Notes: generated by a model not told the origin, from the letters alone. A stretch of 64,000 nt of DNA from Clostridiales bacterium (GCA_012840445.1 DULI01000012.1:1-64000), one strand, 5' to 3'; shown: positions 27,482 through 37,049, counted from the stretch's first letter. Translations and numbers: made by a program.

Positions 27482-27738
27482 TGTGGTTTTGTAAGTTTTA
27501 TTCTTGTAAACGGTATAAACATACGAAGCTAAAATATCTGTGAGGTTGCCAATAAAAAAATGAAAACTGGGGGGCTGCATTTGCCCCTGCTAATACTTTC
27601 TTTCTACGGGCTGATTGTTGCAAAAAAAAGAAGAGCAGTTATAGAATTTTTTTAATTATTTTGTAAATTTTAGATGAAAAGCAGTGGTATTCATATAAAA
27701 AGCTAAAATCAACCTGTAGATTTAATTGAGGCGGTTAA

Positions 27739-28254
27739 ATGAAGTTATTGAAAGTAATTGCAAGAAAGCAGGGCGTTAATTCTGCAGGAAGAACGACATA
27801 TAGAGAAGCTGTCAGGGGAGTAGTAATTAAGGGCAGAACCCTGCTTATGATATACTCGTCGAAAAATGGGGATTATAAATTCCCCGGTGGCGGCATAAAT
27901 CCGGGAGAAACGCATGAGGACGCACTTGTCAGAGAAATAAGGGAAGAATGCGGGGCAACAGTATTATCAATTAATGACGAGCTTGGGGAAACAATTGAAT
28001 TAGATATACCCAATGAAAAGGACTATGATGTTTTTAAAATGGTTTCCTACTATTACATTTGCGATGTCGCCCCTAGCTTTGGCCAGCAGTCGCTGGACCA
28101 ATATGAGAAGGATTTAGGATTTACCCCTTTATGGGTAGATATTGACAAGGCAATTAAAACAAACCAGATGTTGATTGATTCTAATAACTGCCCGCGCTGG
28201 ACCCCCAGAGAAACATTTGTATTAAAATATATTAAAGAAAAATTCAGGATGTAA
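27739..28254 (+). CDS. NUDIX hydrolase
   Basis: A 171-residue NUDIX hydrolase. The Nudix box is GGGINPGETHEDALVREIRE followed by ECG, near residues 51-73, with all catalytic Glu residues of the REUxEE pattern in place. It will hydrolyse a nucleoside diphosphate linked to another moiety; the substrate is not predictable. The N-terminus RGVVIKGRTLLMIYSSKNGD is the usual first strand pair. GAGGCGG precedes the ATG. It is not in an obvious operon. Confidence 0.9.
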   Translation: MKLLKVIARKQGVNSAGRTTYREAVRGVVIKGRTLLMIYSSKNGDYKFPGGGINPGETHEDALVREIREECGATVLSINDELGETIELDIPNEKDYDVFKMVSYYYICDVAPSFGQQSLDQYEKDLGFTPLWVDIDKAIKTNQMLIDSNNCPRWTPRETFVLKYIKEKFRM

Positions 28255-28330
28255 AGACGATTAAGCTAATAGATGCTAAAAGGTTAGAGTCAGAAGATTT
28301 CAAAGTTTTACTAAAAATATCGATTCGGTG

Positions 28331-29044
28331 ATGCGTTATATGAAAAAGAATTTAACCGTTGCTCAGAAAAAGGCGGATATTGATTTGTGGATAATCATTA
28401 TTTCCACTTTTGCAATGTTGGCAATATACTTGATATTTCAGCAGAATATTATCGCAGTCTTTAAGGACACTACAAAACCTATTCTGTTAAGAACACTTTT
28501 TGCGGCTTTTTTTCAATTTGGGGTTGCCGGGCTTGGCATTACAATAGTTTCATTTTACAGAAAAGAGCCGTTCACAAAACACGGGCTAAACAGCCGTCAT
28601 CTGCTTAAATCAATAGGGCTGTCCCTGCTTTGTTGTGCTCCCTATGCAGCGTTTGTGCTTCTAAATAATAGTTTTAATGGATATATGCCCTTTCAAGGCG
28701 TAATGACTACCAAAGAAGTATTACAAAGCGGCTTTCCAACAAATATTATCGGAATGGCGATTACGGCAGTTATATGGGGGTTTTTTGAAGGGTTTAACTA
28801 CATATTTATTAGCGACAAAATCAACGAAAGGTATCCAACTAAGTATAAATATTTTAATTGGGGAGCATTTGCCTGTTCTTGCATGTGTATTCTTGTTCAC
28901 GGCATTATTGGAATCCGGCCCGAGGATATATTCGAAATGGTCGCCGTGATATGCATAATTTACGGAATGATTATGGTGCGGGAAAAAACCGGGAACGCAT
29001 GGGGCACGGTTGCCGTATTTGTCCTTTTCTGGAACGCGTTCTAA
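28331..29044 (+). CDS. polytopic membrane protein, CPBP-like
   Basis: About 237 residues with seven hydrophobic segments. WGFFEGFNYIFISDKINERY and CILVHGIIGI occur at positions like the EExxxR and H motifs of CPBP/CAAX proteases, but the first motif has changed (E-G-F-N-Y), so catalytic function is doubtful. Starts at an ATG next to a GTG; no strong ribosome site. Stands alone between NUDIX and a lipoprotein gene. I would call it a membrane protein of uncertain, perhaps non-catalytic, CPBP relation. Confidence 0.5.
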   Translation: MRYMKKNLTVAQKKADIDLWIIIISTFAMLAIYLIFQQNIIAVFKDTTKPILLRTLFAAFFQFGVAGLGITIVSFYRKEPFTKHGLNSRHLLKSIGLSLLCCAPYAAFVLLNNSFNGYMPFQGVMTTKEVLQSGFPTNIIGMAITAVIWGFFEGFNYIFISDKINERYPTKYKYFNWGAFACSCMCILVHGIIGIRPEDIFEMVAVICIIYGMIMVREKTGNAWGTVAVFVLFWNAF

Positions 29045-29146
29045 CAAGTAAAAAAGTAAACGGAAAAATGTGTCTATTCACCAGATTTTTCATAATGCTA
29101 AAAAATGTATTAATAAAAAGCAACAGGTTAAAAGCGGGCGAATGCG

Positions 29147-29767
29147 ATGAAAGATAAAATGCTTTTTGTTTTTTTGTCGTCTATACTGCTAATAACCTCG
29201 TTAGTCGGTTGTGTTTCAAATGGCATGACCGGTCCGGACATAGTATTACTGACATCACAGGAAAATGAAGGATACTATGATAATAATAGCGTATATGGAA
29301 ACACGAACGATTCAGGTTTAGATTTTGGCCCACATGTGTCGAGACCTGAGACCAGACCGGAAGGCGCAGATTCTAAAAATTACTCAAGTGAAACTGCATC
29401 AATGGCCGACACAAGTACTAAAGAGAACACTGGTTCCAAAGCTGATAAAGTTTCCAATATACATAGTTCCGTGGAAAACATAGCCTCTACAGCGAATACT
29501 GTTTCTAAAGAAGATGCCACTTCTGGTACAAATAATTCGAAAATCAGCAACACAACGTCACAAATAACAGAAACAAGAGATTCTTCAAAACCCTCAGGCG
29601 ATAACAAAAAATGGGTGTTGAATACAAATACTAAAAAAATTCATGTCCCAAGCTGCAGTTATGTAAAAAGGATAAGCGAAAAAAATTACGCTGAATCTTC
29701 TAAGAGAATTGCTGATCTGGTTCAAGAAGGATATGAAGCCTGTAAATTTTGCAAGCCAAAAGATTAA
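29147..29767 (+). CDS. lipoprotein with Ser/Thr-rich linker and Ada-type zinc domain
   Basis: A 206-residue secreted lipoprotein. The signal peptide ends in the lipobox SLVGC (Cys near residue 25). A low-complexity Ser/Thr/Asn/Lys linker (about 75-145) leads to a C-terminal domain of about 50 residues reading KIHVPSCSYVKRISEKNYAE then GYEACKFCKPKD. The spacing of three Cys and one His is that of the Ada metal-binding-like domain found at the end of clostridial nucleases and ComEC-like proteins. No catalytic domain is present, so it may be a surface DNA- or zinc-binding protein. No strong ribosome site seen. Confidence 0.75.
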   Translation: MKDKMLFVFLSSILLITSLVGCVSNGMTGPDIVLLTSQENEGYYDNNSVYGNTNDSGLDFGPHVSRPETRPEGADSKNYSSETASMADTSTKENTGSKADKVSNIHSSVENIASTANTVSKEDATSGTNNSKISNTTSQITETRDSSKPSGDNKKWVLNTNTKKIHVPSCSYVKRISEKNYAESSKRIADLVQEGYEACKFCKPKD

Positions 29768-30281
29768 CGCATATCTATGTCGGATAGCAATCTCAAAAAT
29801 AAAAAAATGAGCTGAGATAGCCATTGAACCGCCGAGCTTAATTGAATCTAAAAAAACGGTGTCGTATGCGTTGTGGTGAATATTTTGAAGATAATCTCCA
29901 AACCACGCATCAATGCTCTATACGTTATGAACTTGAAAAAAATGATGACGGTAACATATCGGTTCCTCCGTGTGGAAGAACAAAAATAAAAAATTTTGCA
30001 GTTTTGATTAGTGCCCTTGCTTTGATGCCAAAGCAAGGGTGCTTTTTTTACATAATTAACTAATAATCATTGGCCATATAAAAACATCAGAATTTGGCAT
30101 ACTTTATACATTTTTAATAGTTTGAATTAAATGTTTAATGCTGTATTATACAATTAATCGATAAAAGCATGAATTGCTTTTGCTGCTCAGAGCGCTGCAA
30201 TCAATTTCTTAGTAATATTACCTGTTAATTTGGTACCGTTGGGCGCATTTTAAAAAAATTATTGTAAAGGAGAGAGAAAGC
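29768..30281. other. intergenic region: gene fragment, terminator and candidate promoter
   Basis: A short frame opens at a TTG near 29842 and has a Cys/His pattern (MRCGEYFEDNLQTTHQC) that looks like a zinc-finger fragment rather than a whole gene. A strong terminator follows at 30014-30050. A promoter-like pair TTGAAT (30122-30127) and TATTAT (30144-30149) with 16-base spacing precedes the large esterase gene, whose ribosome site is AAAGGAGAGAG. Confidence 0.45.
30014..30050 (+). terminator. rho-independent terminator
   Basis: CCCTTGCTTTG / CAAAGCAAGGG 11-bp stem with a four-base loop, then TGCTTTTTTT. Confidence 0.9.
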
Positions 30282-33200
30282 ATGAAAAAACGTGTTGTAG
30301 CATTGGTACTTGCACTGGCTATGATTTTGACCTGTATTAACCTGCCCAGTGTAACAGCATCAGCTTATGACGCCGATACTTATGAAGCGGAAGATGCTAC
30401 AAGTTTTGGAGGTGCCGGGTTTGCAAATGACCATGGTGGCTATACCGGCACAGGTTTTATGGCTGGGTTCTCTGAAGTCGGACGCGGAATAACCTTTGAA
30501 AACATTAATGTTTCAGAGACCGGCTATTATATGCTTGGTATCCGTTACGCAAACGGCGGAGATCCAAAAACCTTAAGCGTATATACAAATGAAGATACCG
30601 CTAATGCGCAGCGAGTCGAATTCCTCAGAACCTGGGGATGGGACTATTGGGGATTAGGCGTCTGGGGATATAAATACGTAAATGTCTATCTCCAGAAAGG
30701 CGCAAACTCAATTACAATTGCCTATTTGAGTGGCGACAGCGGTAATATCAATATCGACCATATTAAACTGGCAAAGAGTTTAATAACCGTTGTAGACAAT
30801 ACTTCCAAAATAGTTAACAACGGTTTTGACGCCGGCAATTCGGATGGATGGACAGTAACGGATAATGGAAACCGAGGATTTGGTGTGGACAACGGGGATA
30901 CTGCCGAAGGTACACATAAGTTTTACTTCTGGACGGGTAGCTCCCCGTACCAGCAGAGAATTAGTCAGACAGTTACCGGCCTTGAGAACGGCACCTATGT
31001 TGTCGGCTTATTTGTAAAAATAAGTATAAATGGCCCCACTCCGAGCGCCCGTTTGGAACTTACTTCCTACGATGGAGATAAGGAGACATTCTTGGATTTT
31101 GTGGTACGTCCTGATAGACAGAATCCGTACGAGTGGTACGAGCAGGAAGTAGAGGTAAAGGACGGCCAATTGACTATTGCAGTCTACTGTGATTCACCGG
31201 GCAATGTCTCGGTACAGCTGGATGCATTCAAGCTGTATCATATTGTCGATAAAAACGCTTTGAATAGTGCAATTAAGAATGCTTCTGCCTTAAATGAATC
31301 TGATTACACGCAAGACAGCTGGGACAACTTCCAGACTGCGCTGGATGCTGCAATAGATGTACTTAACAACCAGAATGCAACACAGGTGCAAACCAACAAC
31401 GCTTTGATTGCATTAACAACCGCCCAGTCGAATCTGCAAGAGGTTGTTGCGGAGTTTACAGTAACGGCAACTGCCGGCCAAAACGGCAGCATTACACCGG
31501 CAGAACAAAAAGTTGAGAAAGGCAATACAGCTACCTTTTCAATTACCCCTGATGAAGGTTATGAAATCGACACAATAACCGTAACACCCGAAAAGGAATA
31601 TACATTGACGGGAAACAACTTGACGATTGTTGATGTTCAGTCCGATTTACAGGTGAACGTAACATTCAAACTGGTCGAGATAGAACCGGTTGAGTATACT
31701 GTCACGGCAACTGCCGGCGAAAATGGTAACATTACTCCTGCCGAACAGAAGGTAGAGGAAGGCGATACAGCTACCTTTACAATTACCCCAGCTGAAGGTT
31801 ATGAAATCGACACAATAACCGTAACACCCGAAAAGGAATATACATTGACAGGGAATACGCTTTCAATAGCAGATGTTCAATCCGATCTGCAGGTAAACGT
31901 CACATTTAAAAAGTCTCAAGTAGAGCCAATTGGTGATGGTATTATTCTGGACCTTGACTTTTCCAAATATACCGGCGACGGAACAGAACCCGCCCCGATT
32001 ACAGATAATACAGGACACCTTACTTTGTATTCCAATTTAAAGGCCGAGACTATTAGGGGCAAGACTGGTATCAGGTTTACCGGTTCTAATAAGGACACAG
32101 ATTTGGTACACTGGTCAGCGGCCACCTATGATCCCTTCAGCCAGATAAGCCAGGGTGTAACCATCAATATGTGGATCAATATCCAGTCGCGCACCAGATG
32201 GGAGCATATATTCAATTTTGCTACTGGCAAAAACTATATTGACGACGAAGGCGATACGCAATACACCGGAAACGTTTTTATTTTCCAGCTAACCGACAGT
32301 TCTGATAGATTCTTAAGAGCGGGAATTATGGTTAACGGAAACCAAGCCGAAACCTATACCGGTGGTAAAGAAATCGGAAAAGACAGATGGACGCTTATTA
32401 CCTTCACCCAGAATACAGCTACCAAAGAGATAGTAATCTACGTAAACGGTGAAAGATTCCACAGCTTCCAAAGCAGTCAATCACTGTACGAACTATCAAA
32501 TGCTGCTAATGCAACCGAAAAAGGCCCCAAATCAGTCAACTATTTTATCGGCGGTCCACAGCCTCATGCCTGGGATTCGGATTTTGGCGTCGACGCGGTA
32601 ATGTCCAGATTCACCATTTACAACAGGGCCTTGACGGATGAAGAGGTTGCAAACCTGTATAACCCCAACCAGCAAAATGCTGATTACACGGCAGTTCATA
32701 ACGCCATAGATGCTGCCGAAGCAGAAATTGAGCGCGGAATTTATACAGAAGCATCGGTTGCCGCGCTGATTGCATCCATAAACTCGGTTGACTGGAATAA
32801 AACAGTATCTGAACAGGCAGAAGTCGACGCTATGGCAAGTGCGATATTAAATGCAATTGAAGCGCTGGTTAGGAAATCCGCGCCTGATGAAGTAATGCAA
32901 AAGCTTACCTATACTGACGAAGACGGAACCACACTTCCATACCGCCTGTATGTTCCTGATGATTATGACAGCAAAAAGGATTATCCTCTCCTGTTGTTCT
33001 TGCACGGTGCTGGGGAAAGGGGTAACGACAATAAAAAGCATATAGAAGTTAATAACGGTATAATCCGCCGAATTATCAGCAGCGATAACCCTGAATACGA
33101 TTGCATTATTGTTGCCCCGCAGTGCGCCGAGAATTCCCAGTGGGTTGATACCGATTGGTCAAAAGGCTCGTATGATCAAAGCAAAGTAGCGATGAGCAAA

Positions 33201-34013
33201 TATTTGAAAGCTACACACAGCCTTTTAAATGAATTGCAAAAGAATTACAGTATTGACAGCAGAAGGCTGTACATTACCGGCATTTCCATGGGCGGTTACG
33301 GAACCTGGGATTACATTACACGTTATCCCGACCTGTTTGCCGCTGCAATTCCAATCTGCGGAGCTGGAGACCCCACAAAAGCCGAAGCCATTAAGACCAT
33401 GCCAATTTGGGCGTTCCATGGCGATGCCGACGGCGTAGTACCTGTGCAAGGCTCTCGCGATATGGTTGAGGCGTTAGAGGAGCTAGATAGCCCAATTAGA
33501 TACACAGAGTACCAAGGCGTCGGGCATGACTGCTGGAATAACGCCTATGAAGAACCCGAACTGCTTTCCTGGCTGTTCGATCAGGTGAAACCCGAATTAG
33601 TTTCAATAGAGGTTACAACCCTGCCCGCCAAGTTGGTATACAATGAAGGCGAGGAATTTGACCCGACCGGAATGGTTGTAACCGCATATTACGACGACGG
33701 TTCTTCCAAGGTCGTTACCGACTACATCATTGATGGATATGATAGCACGCCGGGTGTTAAAATCATTATAATTACCTACGGCGATATGATTGACATGTTT
33801 GAGGTTGAAGTAAAACCCGCAATAACTATACCTGGCGATGTTAACGGTGATGGCAGGGTAACCGTAGTCGACATAGTTGCGTTAAGAGTAATAATTATGT
33901 CGGGTGAAGAACCGACTGAAGAACAGCTGGCAGTTGCGGATTTAAACAACGACGATAGATTAACCGTAACAGACATAGTAGCGATTAGAAACCTTATAAT
34001 GAATCAAGAATAA
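30282..34013 (+). CDS. secreted multidomain esterase with carbohydrate-binding modules and type I dockerin
   Basis: A 1243-residue extracellular protein. A signal peptide (1-28) is followed by a CBM6-like domain (about 32-165, DTYEAEDATSFGGAGF), a second beta-sandwich (173-315), a FIVAR-like helical segment, two tandem Ig/InlB-like repeats (near 392 and 473, both TVTATAGxNGxITPAEQ), a LamG-type domain (555-790), a second FIVAR segment and an alpha/beta hydrolase (868-1103) with LLFLHGAGERGN and nucleophile Ser1002 in GISMGGYG, as in PHB-depolymerase/feruloyl esterases. A Big_3-like domain precedes the dockerin (1184-1243: GDVNGDGRVTVVDI and ADLNNDDRLTVTDI). The dockerin implies attachment to a scaffoldin cohesin; none is in the window. 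Confidence 0.9.
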   Translation: MKKRVVALVLALAMILTCINLPSVTASAYDADTYEAEDATSFGGAGFANDHGGYTGTGFMAGFSEVGRGITFENINVSETGYYMLGIRYANGGDPKTLSVYTNEDTANAQRVEFLRTWGWDYWGLGVWGYKYVNVYLQKGANSITIAYLSGDSGNINIDHIKLAKSLITVVDNTSKIVNNGFDAGNSDGWTVTDNGNRGFGVDNGDTAEGTHKFYFWTGSSPYQQRISQTVTGLENGTYVVGLFVKISINGPTPSARLELTSYDGDKETFLDFVVRPDRQNPYEWYEQEVEVKDGQLTIAVYCDSPGNVSVQLDAFKLYHIVDKNALNSAIKNASALNESDYTQDSWDNFQTALDAAIDVLNNQNATQVQTNNALIALTTAQSNLQEVVAEFTVTATAGQNGSITPAEQKVEKGNTATFSITPDEGYEIDTITVTPEKEYTLTGNNLTIVDVQSDLQVNVTFKLVEIEPVEYTVTATAGENGNITPAEQKVEEGDTATFTITPAEGYEIDTITVTPEKEYTLTGNTLSIADVQSDLQVNVTFKKSQVEPIGDGIILDLDFSKYTGDGTEPAPITDNTGHLTLYSNLKAETIRGKTGIRFTGSNKDTDLVHWSAATYDPFSQISQGVTINMWINIQSRTRWEHIFNFATGKNYIDDEGDTQYTGNVFIFQLTDSSDRFLRAGIMVNGNQAETYTGGKEIGKDRWTLITFTQNTATKEIVIYVNGERFHSFQSSQSLYELSNAANATEKGPKSVNYFIGGPQPHAWDSDFGVDAVMSRFTIYNRALTDEEVANLYNPNQQNADYTAVHNAIDAAEAEIERGIYTEASVAALIASINSVDWNKTVSEQAEVDAMASAILNAIEALVRKSAPDEVMQKLTYTDEDGTTLPYRLYVPDDYDSKKDYPLLLFLHGAGERGNDNKKHIEVNNGIIRRIISSDNPEYDCIIVAPQCAENSQWVDTDWSKGSYDQSKVAMSKYLKATHSLLNELQKNYSIDSRRLYITGISMGGYGTWDYITRYPDLFAAAIPICGAGDPTKAEAIKTMPIWAFHGDADGVVPVQGSRDMVEALEELDSPIRYTEYQGVGHDCWNNAYEEPELLSWLFDQVKPELVSIEVTTLPAKLVYNEGEEFDPTGMVVTAYYDDGSSKVVTDYIIDGYDSTPGVKIIIITYGDMIDMFEVEVKPAITIPGDVNGDGRVTVVDIVALRVIIMSGEEPTEEQLAVADLNNDDRLTVTDIVAIRNLIMNQE

Positions 34014-34037
34014 TTGAATCATAAAGTTCACTCCCAT

Positions 34038-34070
34038 CCCGGCAGACCTGTTCTGCCGGGGACCTTTTTT
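34038..34070 (+). terminator. rho-independent terminator after the dockerin esterase
   Basis: CCCGGCAGA / TCTGCCGGG 9-bp stem, short loop and ACCTTTTTT tail. Confidence 0.9.
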
Positions 34071-34190
34071 CTGCTTAATATCGACAAATTGTCCCAGTTC
34101 ATGCTTGGCGGCTTCGGGAAAAAGGCGGCATCACAACAAATAATTTTAGCGAATATAATAATCTATAATCATTCCCTAAGGAGAGCGATT

Positions 34191-35015
34191 ATGGGTTACT
34201 ATGTAAATGTGAACAATGTCAACATTTATGTCGAAGATTTGAATCCGGAAGGAAATAAAACTATTTTGTTTTTGCACGGTTGGCCAGGTAGCCATAATCT
34301 GTTCGAATACCAGTTTAACAAGCTGCCCGAATGGGGGTTTAGGTGTATTGGCGTAGATACAAGGGGATTTGGAAATTCGGATAAACCATTTTCTGGGTAT
34401 GATTACGATACCTTGTCCGATGATGTAAAGGGAGTGGTGAAAGCCTTGGGATTACATAACTTTACATTGGCAGGGCACTCTACTGGCGGTGCTATAGCGG
34501 CAAGGTATGTAAGGCGCCACAAAGCATATGGTGTAAACAGGCTTGTGCTTATTGCAGCGGCAGCGCCGAGTTTAATCCGCCGCCCAAACTTTCCATACGG
34601 TATCGAGCGGGAAACGGTGACACAGATAATTGAGAATACATACAATGACCGACCTCAAATGCTTGTAGATTTTGGGGACAAATTTTTCTTTCAACATACA
34701 TCTCAAGCCTTTGCGGATTGGTTCTTCCAAATAGGTTTGCAGGCTGCTGGGTGGGCGACAGCGGCAATTGCAAAAACTTGGATTAACGAAGTGCTGTTTG
34801 CCGATCTGGAAGCCATTCAGGTGCCAACCCTAATCATTCATGGCATTCATGATAAAGTGGTGCCTTTTGAATTGGGGGAAATCCAGCGCAAGATGATACG
34901 AAATTCCACATTAGTACCTTTTGAGTCCTCAGGTCACGGAGTTTTTTATGACCAAAAGGACGAATTTAATAACGTACTGGTTAAATTCGTTGAAGGCAAA
35001 CAATTAACCTATTAA
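34191..35015 (+). CDS. alpha/beta hydrolase (epoxide-hydrolase/haloperoxidase-like)
   Basis: A 274-residue cytosolic alpha/beta hydrolase. The oxyanion motif LFLHGWPGSH is near residue 26, the nucleophile elbow AGHSTGGAIA puts Ser near 98, the acid is likely in GIHDKVVPFE and the catalytic His is in SSGHGVFYDQ. The GxSxG with Ser (not Asp) argues for an esterase, lactonase or C-C hydrolase rather than an epoxide hydrolase. Starts at the ATG after AAGGAGAG; the upstream open frame overlaps the previous terminator and is not used. Substrate unknown. Confidence 0.88.
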   Translation: MGYYVNVNNVNIYVEDLNPEGNKTILFLHGWPGSHNLFEYQFNKLPEWGFRCIGVDTRGFGNSDKPFSGYDYDTLSDDVKGVVKALGLHNFTLAGHSTGGAIAARYVRRHKAYGVNRLVLIAAAAPSLIRRPNFPYGIERETVTQIIENTYNDRPQMLVDFGDKFFFQHTSQAFADWFFQIGLQAAGWATAAIAKTWINEVLFADLEAIQVPTLIIHGIHDKVVPFELGEIQRKMIRNSTLVPFESSGHGVFYDQKDEFNNVLVKFVEGKQLTY

Positions 35016-35045
35016 TCTTTTCTGTTTTTGTTTTTATATATTTTT

Positions 35046-35090
35046 AAGACCGCAGATCAAGGTATTGCCCTTAATGCGGTCTTTTACTTT
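35046..35090 (+). terminator. rho-independent terminator
   Basis: AAGACCGCA / TGCGGTCTT stem followed by TTACTTTT. Confidence 0.8.
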
Positions 35091-35283
35091 TAATCCTGCT
35101 CATAAATTAATTACAATAAATCTATATTAAAACTTAATTATATGCTATTGCCAATTTTTCCGTTTTTAAGGACGGGAACGCAAAGGCAACCAGATTTTCT
35201 ATGCAAGGCTTTGGACTGCCAACCCGGGGATATACTTTAATACAGCGAAAGATAAGCTTGCACTAAAGTTTTTTGAAATACAG

Positions 35284-35314
35284 TTGACATTGACGTTACG
35301 TAATAGTTTATACT
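35284..35314 (+). promoter_or_regulatory. MerR-type promoter with 19-base spacer and operator
   Basis: TTGACA (35284-35289) and TATACT (35309-35314) are separated by 19 bases, the over-long spacing that MerR-family activators correct by twisting DNA. The spacer contains TGACGT-T-ACGTAA, an inverted repeat (5 of 6 pairs) centred in the promoter. It lies 23 bases before the MerR/TipA gene itself, so autoregulation is likely. Confidence 0.85.
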
Positions 35315-35336
35315 AATTTTGCAGGGGGTGAGTGCG

Positions 35337-36092
35337 ATGGAGTACACTATCAACAAGCTGGCAAAACTGGCGGGCGTAAGTACTCGTACTTTACGCTATT
35401 ACGATGAAATCGGGCTGCTGACACCTGTCAGAACAGCCTCAAACGGATACCGCATATACGGCCCCAAAGAGGTTGATAGGCTGCAGCAGATTCTGTTTTA
35501 CAGGGAACTTGGCGTGCCGGTAAAAGAAATAAAAAATATCCTTTTATCAGAGGATTTTGATGAACAGGCTGCATTGCAAAGCCACTTGTCAGCCCTTATT
35601 GCCAAGCGAAAACAGCTTGATTTAATTATCGCCAATGTGGAAAAAACCTTAAGGGCGAAGAAAGGAGCAATTAGTATGAACGACCAGGAAAAATTCCAGG
35701 GCTTCGTTAAAAAGCTGGTTGAAGACAACGAGCGCCAATACGTCAGGGAAGCCCGCGAAAGGTATGGTGTTGAGGCGGTTGACCGCGCCAATGCCAAGCT
35801 TTTGGGCATGAGTGTCCGGCAGTATGAAGATTTAGAAAAACTGACAAACGAGCTTAACCAAACCCTGAAAGCGGCTTGCGAGCAAGGGGATCCGTCAAGC
35901 GAACTGGCGCAAAAGGCTTGTGAGCTGCATAAAAAATGGCTATGTTACTTTTGGAGCGACTACAGCAAAGAAGCCCACATTGGTTTAGCTCAAATGTATG
36001 TAGAAGATCCACGCTTTACCGAGTATTACGATAAGATAGCTAAAGGCTGCGCAAAATTTCTGCGTGACGCGCTATTAATATACTGCGGGTAA
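35337..36092 (+). CDS. MerR family regulator with TipAS effector domain
   Basis: A 251-residue regulator. The N-terminal MerR helix-turn-helix (1-70) reads YTINKLAKLAGVSTRTLRYY and DEIGLLTPVR, followed by a coiled-coil dimerisation helix (75-110). The C-terminal TipAS antibiotic-recognition-type domain (about 150-250) includes ELAQKACELHKKWLCYFW and the FTEYYDKIAKGCAKFLRDA end. TipAL-like proteins bind hydrophobic drugs and activate efflux or their own gene. The ATG follows GGGGGTGA and the 19-bp-spacer promoter. No efflux pump lies directly downstream, so self-activation to sequester ligand is a possibility. Confidence 0.9.
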   Translation: MEYTINKLAKLAGVSTRTLRYYDEIGLLTPVRTASNGYRIYGPKEVDRLQQILFYRELGVPVKEIKNILLSEDFDEQAALQSHLSALIAKRKQLDLIIANVEKTLRAKKGAISMNDQEKFQGFVKKLVEDNERQYVREARERYGVEAVDRANAKLLGMSVRQYEDLEKLTNELNQTLKAACEQGDPSSELAQKACELHKKWLCYFWSDYSKEAHIGLAQMYVEDPRFTEYYDKIAKGCAKFLRDALLIYCG

Positions 36093-36107
36093 ATTTTATT
36101 AAAGCAA

Positions 36108-36134
36108 AAGCTCACTTGTTCTGCAAGTGAGCTT
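36108..36134 (+). terminator. terminator hairpin after the MerR gene
   Basis: AAGCTCACTTG / CAAGTGAGCTT 11-bp stem with loop TTCTG; the T run is short (TAGTTTA). Confidence 0.7.
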
Positions 36135-36193
36135 AGTTTAGGCAATGTTTGATAGAAAAAGGCACAGGCATAAACAAACACGCGTTTTTGTAT

Positions 36194-36225
36194 AAAAATG
36201 CTAAGGTTGCACCTTAGCATTTTTA
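36194..36225 (-). terminator. terminator of nagB
   Basis: AAAATGCTAAGG / CCTTAGCATTTT stem, just past the nagB stop on the minus strand; A/T-rich on both sides so usable in both directions. Confidence 0.85.
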
Positions 36226-36233
36226 TTTGCTTT

Positions 36234-37049
36234 TTACAGCCCGTATTGATGTTTTAGGGTTTCAACATGCCGGTAGTAGTCAATATTCTTTAATTTAGAA
36301 GCAGCTTCCTTGTCAAGCACGACCGTAATCCCGCCGCTGTGGAGCTGGATTGCCGAGGAGGTGATTTGGGATGTGACCGGTCCCTCAAGGCACTTGGCGA
36401 CAACGTCAGCTTTCCCCGCTCCGTTGGCGATCATTAGGATATTTCTGGCTTCCAATATTGTGCCGATTCCCATGGTTATTGCAAAGTGAGGCATTTCGCT
36501 TCGTGAAATATTTGCTTTTTTATAAAAGGCCTCATAATTGTCGTTAAGTGTCTGTTCGGTTAATGCCACAACCCGGGTTCTGGACCCTAAGGAGGAGCCA
36601 GGCTCGTTAAATCCCCAGTGCCCGTCGCGGCCTATACCTAACAGCTGCAAATCAATGCCTCCGGCCTTTTTTATCTGTTCTTCGTACCACTTGCAGTGTT
36701 CGTTTGGGTTAGTTGTCAAACCGTCCGGGATATGTATGTTTTCCTTTTTTATATTAATATGTTTGAATAATTCTTCGTACATAAACCGGGCATAACTCTG
36801 GTCCAAATGATAGGGCTTGTCAAGGTCAATGCCTACCCCAAGGTATTCGTCAAGATTAAAAGTTGTTACCTCGGAAAAATCAAGCCCTTCTTCGCGGTGC
36901 ATTCTTACGAGCTCCCGATAGGTGCCAATTGGCGTGCTGCCGGTAGCCAGGCCTAAAACACAATTCGGTTTCGTCCTTACGACATTTGCAATGATTTGAG
37001 CAGCATACTTGCTCATTTGTTCATAATTTTCTCTGATAATTATATCCAT
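36234..37049 (-). CDS. nagB: glucosamine-6-phosphate deaminase
   Basis: A 271-residue NagB that converts glucosamine-6-phosphate to fructose-6-phosphate and ammonia. Motifs visible are CVLGLATGSTPIGTYRELV (phosphate loop), TTFNLDEYLGVG (catalytic Asp), LLGIGRDGHWGFNEPGSSL (general-base His and Glu) and HFAITMGIGTILEARNILMI. Length is typical. CGGAGG lies at correct distance from the ATG. It is a single gene between its promoter and terminator. Its expected use is amino-sugar catabolism. Confidence 0.95.
   Translation of the reverse strand: MDIIIRENYEQMSKYAAQIIANVVRTKPNCVLGLATGSTPIGTYRELVRMHREEGLDFSEVTTFNLDEYLGVGIDLDKPYHLDQSYARFMYEELFKHINIKKENIHIPDGLTTNPNEHCKWYEEQIKKAGGIDLQLLGIGRDGHWGFNEPGSSLGSRTRVVALTEQTLNDNYEAFYKKANISRSEMPHFAITMGIGTILEARNILMIANGAGKADVVAKCLEGPVTSQITSSAIQLHSGGITVVLDKEAASKLKNIDYYRHVETLKHQYGL

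Noticed and set aside
28331-29044. Calling the membrane protein an active CPBP protease
   Set aside because: The EExxxR catalytic motif is altered to E-G-F-N-Y, so activity cannot be supported.
35155-35230. Sequence near AACGCAAAGGCAACC and GGCTTTGGACTGCC, reminiscent of a GEMM (c-di-GMP-I) riboswitch
   Set aside because: Only the first half resembles the motif; the GGACGCAAAGCC half is not present, and the MerR promoter immediately downstream would bypass it.
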